From assembly GCA_031288635.1 (NCBI GenBank), contig JAITQZ010000123.1:1-16787 (forward strand): a stretch of 16,787 bases of DNA, in the 5' to 3' direction. The notes beneath the pieces were generated by a model. It had not been told where the DNA came from, made no database searches, and saw only the letters and a program-made list of their open reading frames with translations. Every line of letters begins with the position of its first letter. The first letter of the stretch is position 1. The stretch is from Candidatus Peribacteria bacterium. Lineage in GTDB: Bacteria > Patescibacteria > JAEDAM01 > Absconditabacterales > Absconditicoccaceae. This document shows positions 12,266-16,787 of the stretch, piece by piece. Made by a program: the position numbers and the translations under genes.

Positions 12266-12589
12266 TCAATGATAGTTCTCAATATTTTCTAAAATAAGGA
12301 TTAGTGGGGAAGTAGTAACTGAGAAGAAAAGCCTGAATTTGCTATTATATCTAACGGAATACTTACCTTTATATTTTCCCGAATCATACCTCTCAAAATG
12401 AAGTGACTTAGTCTCATTCAAATCGTTTTTAGTCTCATTCAAATCGTTTAATGTAGTAGCACTTCTTAATATGTCAACTACATCACGAAACCATTCTTCT
12501 GCACTAATAGGCAGCTTTGAAATCCTCTGTTTTTTCTAGGTTTCATAAAGCTTCCTTCATTTGCTATTGCCCTTGAATTCAATCTTCAT
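12266..12589 (-). pseudogene. higB: HigB/RelE-superfamily toxin, interrupted
   Basis: A minus-strand frame starting MKIEFKGNSKGRKLYET (ATG at 12589) is stopped by TAG at codon 18 (12538-12536) and then continues in the same frame with toxin-like sequence: KLPISAEEWFRDVVDILRSA, SLHFERYDSGKYKGKYSVRY, SKFRLFF and LILILENIENYH. This matches RelE-superfamily toxins of the HigB type, which cleave mRNA on the ribosome. UAG is a true stop here because rpoB ends with it. A second lesion is a perfect-length 21-bp tandem duplication that repeats NDLNETK. Codon 11 is a UGA read as Gly. The Tyr-His end is followed by UGA (12268-12266), where I expect standard-code relatives to stop; with UGA = Gly the frame would run on to 12098 inside higA. 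I call it a non-functional toxin gene. Confidence 0.75.
12407..12448. repeat. 21-bp tandem duplication inside higB
   Basis: 12407-12427 and 12428-12448 are two adjacent 21-bp copies differing only at their first base (C versus T). The unit contains TAGTCTCATTCAAATCGTT. On the higB strand it duplicates the seven residues NDLNETK without shifting the frame. The near identity of the copies suggests a recent slippage event. Confidence 0.9.
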
Positions 12590-12611
12590 AGATATAAAGC
12601 GAGAGATAAAG

Positions 12612-12641
12612 CTGTAAGATACCCCTCTAATCATCTTACAG
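12612..12641. promoter_or_regulatory. Inverted-repeat operator for the higBA module
   Basis: CTGTAAGAT (12612-12620) and ATCTTACAG (12633-12641) are a perfect 9-bp inverted repeat with a 12-bp spacer, so half-site centres are 21 bp apart, two helical turns. It starts 5 bases downstream of the minus-strand -10 hexamer and covers the expected transcription start. HigA-type antitoxins repress their own promoter through such palindromes, so this is the likely HigA site. Confidence 0.6.
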
Positions 12642-12646
12642 TTTCC

Positions 12647-12674
12647 ATTATATTCAATTTCTTTTAAATTGCAA
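12647..12674 (-). promoter_or_regulatory. Promoter of the higBA module
   Basis: On the minus strand TTGCAA (12674-12669) is followed after 16 bp by a perfect TATAAT (12652-12647). Transcription would start near 12640, within the inverted repeat at 12612-12641 and about 50 bases before the higB ATG. The consensus -10 and the operator position support each other. Confidence 0.6.
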
Positions 12675-12718
12675 GAAAAAGTTGAATTATTTAGAAACTT
12701 CATCACTTTTTTCTCCTA

Positions 12719-12746
12719 TTGATTTTCTGATGGGGAAAAATAAACT
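12719..12746 (+). promoter_or_regulatory. Weak candidate mltG promoter
   Basis: TTGATT (12719-12724) and TAAACT (12741-12746) are separated by 16 bp, each matching four of six consensus bases. It would start transcription about 23 bases before the mltG ATG. The fit is modest. Confidence 0.3.
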
Positions 12747-12775
12747 TCTACTGTTTTTATTCTCTCCTGGTAGCT

Positions 12776-13831
12776 ATGCACCCAACCTTCTGAACTCGTA
12801 GCAAAAAGAAAACCTCCTGAAAAAAAATCCGATTTTTCTTCATTTTTCTTCTCCTTCTTCTCATTCGACTTTGGATGTCGCGATGACCGAGAGACCTGCA
12901 TTTCCAACCGTGAACGAAAATAGCTATTGTCCCAGGCGATACCATCGCAAAATTTTATCCCAATCTCTCCAAACCAGAAATCTTTTGGTTGAAGCGACAC
13001 CTGAAAACCCACAATGACATTCCAACCCTCCAAAAAGGTACCTATATCGTGAGCTGAACCTATACCGCCACAGATTTCTTGACCCACCTCGCCAAAGGTC
13101 CAGAAAAAGAGTTTGTCTCTTACACCGTACTAGAAGGGCGGTCTATTTACGACATTGATGATGATTTAGCGAAAAAAGGCTATATCCAGCCCGGCGAATA
13201 TATCGCTTATACTACCAATCCCGAAAAAATTTCAGAACTCGCCAAAAGATACGACTTCTTTGACCAGAACCTAAAAAGTCTGGAAGGATTTCTCTATCCG
13301 GATACTTACTATTTGGATAATTGGGGAAATCTGGTCAATCAGCTCGTTTCTATCCAGCTCAATACCTTCAAAAAGAAAGTGCGGGAGCCTCATAGTTCAG
13401 ACTTCAGTAAAATCCAACAGAAATATGGACTGAATACCTATCAAACGATCACCCTAGCTTCCGTTATCGAAAAAGAAGAAAAAGCTGATAACAATAAACC
13501 TACTATTGCAGGCGTTTTTTACAACAGATTGCAAAAAGGGATGTTGCTAGGTGCGGACATTACATTATGCTATAATTTTCAGCAACCGTATACCAGCTGT
13601 ACTTCGTCAGTAATAGCAAAAAATGTTGCTGATGCCACAAATCCCTACAATACGAGACAAGTAGCGGGATTGCCACCTACGCCGATTGGCAATCCCAATG
13701 TAGCTACTATTCAAGCTGCACTCACTCCAAAGCAGACTGCTTATCTCTTCTATCTTCACGATGCCCAAGGAGGCATCCATTACGGAGAAACCAACGCTGA
13801 CCACGAGAAAAATAAAGCACAGTATTTGTAA
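12776..13831 (+). CDS. mltG: Endolytic murein transglycosylase MltG (YceG family)
   Basis: MltG cleaves nascent peptidoglycan glycan strands at the outer face of the cytoplasmic membrane and so sets strand length. The protein is 351 aa with UGA = Gly at 12791, 12818, 12884, 12911 and 13055; a standard-code reading loses the first 101 residues, including the membrane anchor. A basic N-terminus (RSKKKTSGKKIR) is followed by a membrane helix at about residues 18-34. Family motifs follow: LEGRSIYDIDDDLAKKGYI (LysM-like part), LEGFLYPDTYY, ASVIEKEEKA with the catalytic Glu at 232, AGVFYNRLQKGMLLGADITL, and YNTRQVAGLPPTPIGNPNVA. The ATG at 12776 is chosen because it gives a normal cytoplasmic tail; a TTG at 12719 is also in frame. 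It is divergent from higB. The gene implies that this cell makes a peptidoglycan wall. Confidence 0.93.
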
Positions 13832-13850
13832 TATTTCTTGCAAGTTCGGT

Positions 13851-13878
13851 TTGACTTTTGCCTGCATTTTAGTATGCT
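13851..13878 (+). promoter_or_regulatory. Candidate promoter of the surface-protein pair
   Basis: TTGACT (13851-13856, one mismatch from the -35 consensus) and TATGCT (13873-13878, four of six -10 bases) are separated by 16 bp in the gap after mltG. Transcription would begin near 13885, about 30 bases before the ATG at 13915. Confidence 0.45.
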
Positions 13879-13914
13879 GAAAAAGAAATACTAAGCTTTT
13901 ATGTTCGGAAAAAA

Positions 13915-14427
13915 ATGAACAACGCACGAATCTTTACCAGTAAACATCTCGGTATTCTAGTGATAGGAGTGGCATTAGCTCTGGTTTTTGTGTGGATTGT
14001 TCGTGAAAATAATTTTTCTGCTAGTGTCCTCTCTCTAGCAGAACGTGAAACCATTCAAAAAGCTCAATGGGATGCTGCCTACAAAAAGACAACAGGAGAT
14101 TTGGAACTCTTTATCACGCCTCAGCTCCAAACCTATGATGAGCTGTTTGTGTCTCTGCTGTTTTCTCCCTCAAAAATCCAAGTGATAACAGACACTATCA
14201 GTTCTCCCTATGCATTCAATGTCCTTGCATCCACACCCAGCTCCTTATTACTGACAGTAAGCAACTTTTCTACAGGAAATGTGGATGAAGGAATTCTCAC
14301 GGTACCATTTAGCGGAGATCAAAACGAAATCACGATAGAATACGTTTCAAATAGCGAAGCAGGAGGACAGTTGTTTGCTGTCGGTTTTATTTCATCATCA
14401 CTGTCCCCTGATGAGAAAGCTCTTTAG
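13915..14427 (+). CDS. Membrane-anchored beta-rich protein, unknown function
   Basis: The protein is 170 aa, with no UGA codon. A short basic start is followed by one hydrophobic segment (LGILVIGVALALVFVWIV, about residues 12-29), so most of the protein should lie outside the membrane. Residues about 60-160 are rich in alternating strands (LELFITPQLQTYDELFVSLL, SPSKIQVITD, GILTVPFSGDQNEITIEYV). The order of a strand, an FSPSKIQV-like turn and later strands is faintly like cohesin-type beta sandwiches, but I would not assign a family. An ATG at 13901 in another frame ends after 19 codons, so 13915 is the start. No Shine-Dalgarno is seen. Its last 17 bases overlap the next gene, which suggests coupled translation and a joint role of the two exported proteins. 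Confidence 0.8.
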   Translation: MNNARIFTSKHLGILVIGVALALVFVWIVRENNFSASVLSLAERETIQKAQWDAAYKKTTGDLELFITPQLQTYDELFVSLLFSPSKIQVITDTISSPYAFNVLASTPSSLLLTVSNFSTGNVDEGILTVPFSGDQNEITIEYVSNSEAGGQLFAVGFISSSLSPDEKAL

Positions 14428-16069
14428 TATCTTCATAGCTCTTACCCTTTTCCTTGGGATTACTTTTGCTCAGGCAGCACCAGATAGTTTTTTAGTGGAA
14501 GTAAATCCCTCAAGTTTCCAAGCCAATCAACCCGTTGATATCACCATCACTGCACTAAGAAATGGGATGCCCTCTACAACCTATACGGGAATGATTTTTA
14601 TGAATATCAATGGACTTTTGATGAGTGAGCGTGTACTGCCAAATAAAGGACGAGTACAATTCAAACCATCTGACCTCGGAAAAATTACGCTTAGCAAAGG
14701 ACTAGAAATCAAAAAAACTGGAGAATATGCTCTAGCAGTGAGTAATTTCGAGGAAACCATCTTTGGTTCTACGAAAGTGACCGTCATCAATCCTACCACT
14801 ACCACACTCAAAACAATAGAGATTCTTTCTCCCCTGGCAAATATTACCGAGATGAGTGAGTCCACTTTTGTTTTCGCTAGAGCTCCCGAGCTCCCCAATG
14901 CACTCGCCCAGATTTATCTCAATGATGCTCTCGTAACTGACACCGTACCCGTAGACTCCCAAGGAAATATTGAATACACCATCGGGGGACTGCAGCCGGG
15001 AGTAAATACCCTTCTCATCACTATTACTTCTCTTGCAAACCAAGAACTCTGAAGGTCAGAAGTCGTAAAATTTATCTACGAACCCCTTTCTGATCAGCTT
15101 TTAAAAGAAATTATCCTAACTCCAAAGAGCAACCTCAGAATAGGAGACAAAGTCAATTTTGAAGTTAAAACTAATACTGCGGTCACCTCTGCGAAACTGC
15201 TGTTTAGTAATGGACAAGCTCCTCTCGTCCTAGAAAAAGATGGTGAAGGATCCTTTTCGAGGACAGCAATGTTGGTCACCACAGGGCAGATTTCTCTAGA
15301 TGTAGAACTTACTACCGTGGGACAGGTAAGAACTTACTCAGGGAATACTACTGTTTTTGTGGATAATACCCCCGAAGTACGTAATGTAAAATTTCAAATT
15401 GACCCTAAAGAGCCTAAAAATCTGCACGTAAGTCGACAGGTCGTAGGCTCCGAAGTGTCAGGATTTGATGTCCTCTACGGACTGTCCAAAGAAGTCCTCA
15501 ATCAAAAGACAACCGTATCGTGAACCGCAGTAATCTTTCAGATCGAACCAAAAACAACCTATCATTTCAAAATCATTCCTCTCGTAGACAGTGGTGATCA
15601 GCACGGGACTCCTACAGAAATCTACACCTATGACCCCGCCATCCCTTTAGAAGCAGCCAGTACCACGTTAAGCTGACCGATAGTAGTCATTGAGTCTACC
15701 AATAGCCTCTGTGTAATCAAAGGGATTAGAGTGACAACAGAAAAAATTGGGAGAAAAACCTATCTCGTCCGAGATGCTGTAAAAAATGCCACTTCTTACA
15801 CGGTCTATATGTCTGAGGTCAATGACCCCACCACCAAAAAAAAGCTGCTTGATACCAAAGAAACCAGATATGAATATCCTTTTGATTACTCTGCAGAAGT
15901 AGATATTTTCGCATATTTTCGAGTGGAAGCTACCTGTGATGATGGACAAGTACTAGAACTCACCGGAGCAAAAAAAGTACAAGTCTGACCCGAAGAAGAT
16001 CTGCTCCTGCTGATTTGTATCTCTTTCCTCATCTATGCAGGGATCAGACTTTATAGATACGCTGAATAG
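14411..16069 (+). CDS. Secreted, C-terminally anchored protein with Ig/FN3-like domains
   Basis: The protein is 552 aa with UGA = Gly at 15050, 15521, 15674 and 15986; the standard code breaks it into pieces. Start MRKLFSIFIALTLFLGITFA is a signal peptide with a likely cut after AQAA near residue 22. The ectodomain is a chain of beta sandwiches: an Ig-like unit at about 23-130, a second to about 215, a third to about 315, then two fibronectin-III-like units (YHFKIIPLVDSGDQHGTPTE; ATSYTVYMSEVND with FRVEATCDDGQ). A helix near the C-terminus (LLLLICISFLIYAGIRLY) with a basic tail anchors it. It resembles a stalk or adhesion-type surface protein; the ligand is unknown. The ATG at 14411 is preferred over one at 14375 in the same frame because it begins the signal peptide. 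It converges with the kinase gene, 13 bases apart. Confidence 0.85.
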
Positions 16070-16082
16070 AAAAGCTGTACCA

Positions 16083-16787
16083 TTACTCAGCAGAATATTC
16101 CACGGCCGAAAGGGTAGCCACTATCCAAATGCCTGCAATAACTAGCAATGCAACTAATAACAAAATGTTTTTCAGCAAGCTTTTTTTATGCTTTGCCTTG
16201 GAAAGAGCCTTTGCCTCTGCTGGACTTTCGGTAATCCCTTTTTTCAGTCTCCAGGCTTTGAATTCCTGTAAAATGATTTCCAAAATCTCTGCTGGAGTTC
16301 TTTCACTGGTGTCAACGATGAGATTATAGTTTTTGTAAGCTCGAACATCCAAATCGTAGAGCTTTTTATACCTTTGTTGGTCATGCAGATTTCTTTCTTT
16401 CACTTCTTGTAAGGCCTCCTGTGCATTAGCAAATTTGTCTGTTTCTCTATGGGCATTCAGAATTCTTTGACTAGCTACAGCCTCGTCAATGTCGAGCAAA
16501 ATCTTAAACGCTGCAGGCTGAGCATAAAATCCCAGTCTACTATCGAGAATAATATTGTCTGTTAGCTGTAAGCCTTTCTGATATTCTTCGTATTTCAAAT
16601 CAAATTCTTTCTGGTTCTCTGGCTTATCTCCCAGTAGATTAAAATCCTGAATATTCAGTCCCATCTCTGCAGCGAGTTTTCTTTTCATATCGCCAATAGA
16701 GACGATTTCATAATGAAGTTTCTCTGCTAAAAGTTTGGAAATAGTCCCTTTTCCACTGCCCGCTTTCCCTCAAAGAGTAATCAGCAT
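16083..16787 (-). CDS. Cytidylate kinase-like P-loop kinase with C-terminal membrane helix
   Basis: The protein is 234 aa if the ATG at 16787-16785, the last codon of the window, is the start; an earlier start outside the window cannot be excluded. MLITLGGKAGSGKGTISKLL holds a Walker A loop (GKAGSGKGT, Lys13), and HYEIVSIGDMKRKLAAEMGL matches the NMP-binding start of archaeal-type cytidylate kinases. ILDSRLGFYAQPAAFKILLD and DEAVASQRI fit the family as well. Codon 6 is a UGA (16772-16770), so a standard-code reading misses the whole ATP-binding loop. Cytidylate kinases phosphorylate CMP or dCMP with ATP; AAA_33-type kinases of other substrates are an alternative. Unusually, after a basic linker (KHKKSLLK) the last 32 residues form a hydrophobic helix (ILLLVALLVIAGIWIVATL), which suggests a tail-anchored membrane protein. 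Confidence 0.82.

Noticed and set aside
12716..13087. Minus-strand frame of 123 codons opposite mltG
   Set aside because: mltG with UGA = Gly covers this stretch with a membrane anchor and family sequence; the opposite frame is a shadow.
13901..13960. ATG at 13901 as start of a gene
   Set aside because: Even with UGA = Gly the frame ends after 19 codons; the ATG at 13915 opens a 170-codon frame with a membrane segment.

Overview
The window comes from a bacterium that reads UGA as glycine (translation table 25), as known for Absconditabacteria (SR1) and Gracilibacteria (BD1-5) in the Candidate Phyla Radiation. The clearest proof is rpoB. Read with the standard code it breaks into five pieces, but the breaks fall at glycines that are invariant in RNA polymerase beta subunits, such as the first Gly of ALGPGGL, the Gly of KLGPEE and the Gly of NSLGVISRMN. 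With UGA = Gly every real gene becomes one continuous frame ending at TAA or TAG. The DNA is AT-rich and almost no gene has a Shine-Dalgarno sequence. I cannot tell the two phyla apart from this window.

Layout. Positions 1-326 hold a repeat-rich regulatory region and a candidate promoter. rpoB (327-4247) follows and ends at a perfect hairpin. A four-gene cassette on the same strand (4340-7878) then separates rpoB from rpoC: a small P-loop protein, a Nudix hydrolase, a BRO-N (phage antirepressor-type) protein and a membrane-anchored orphan with an internal repeat. rpoC (7923-11738) ends at a good bidirectional terminator. On the minus strand lies a decayed HigB/HigA-type toxin-antitoxin module (11880-12589) with a recognisable promoter and operator-like inverted repeat. 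On the plus strand follow mltG (12776-13831) and two overlapping surface-protein genes (13915-14427 and 14411-16069). A minus-strand nucleotide kinase with a C-terminal membrane helix (16083-16787) starts on the last base of the window.

How the genes fit together. rpoB and rpoC encode the two large core RNA polymerase subunits and are normally adjacent, so the cassette between them is the most unusual layout feature. Its genes use UGA much more often than rpoC does (11 UGA in the 457-codon orphan against 1 in 1271 codons of rpoC). mltG and the two exported proteins look like a cell-envelope group. The higBA remnant carries an amber codon and a 21-bp tandem duplication in the toxin, so it is probably inactive as a toxin.
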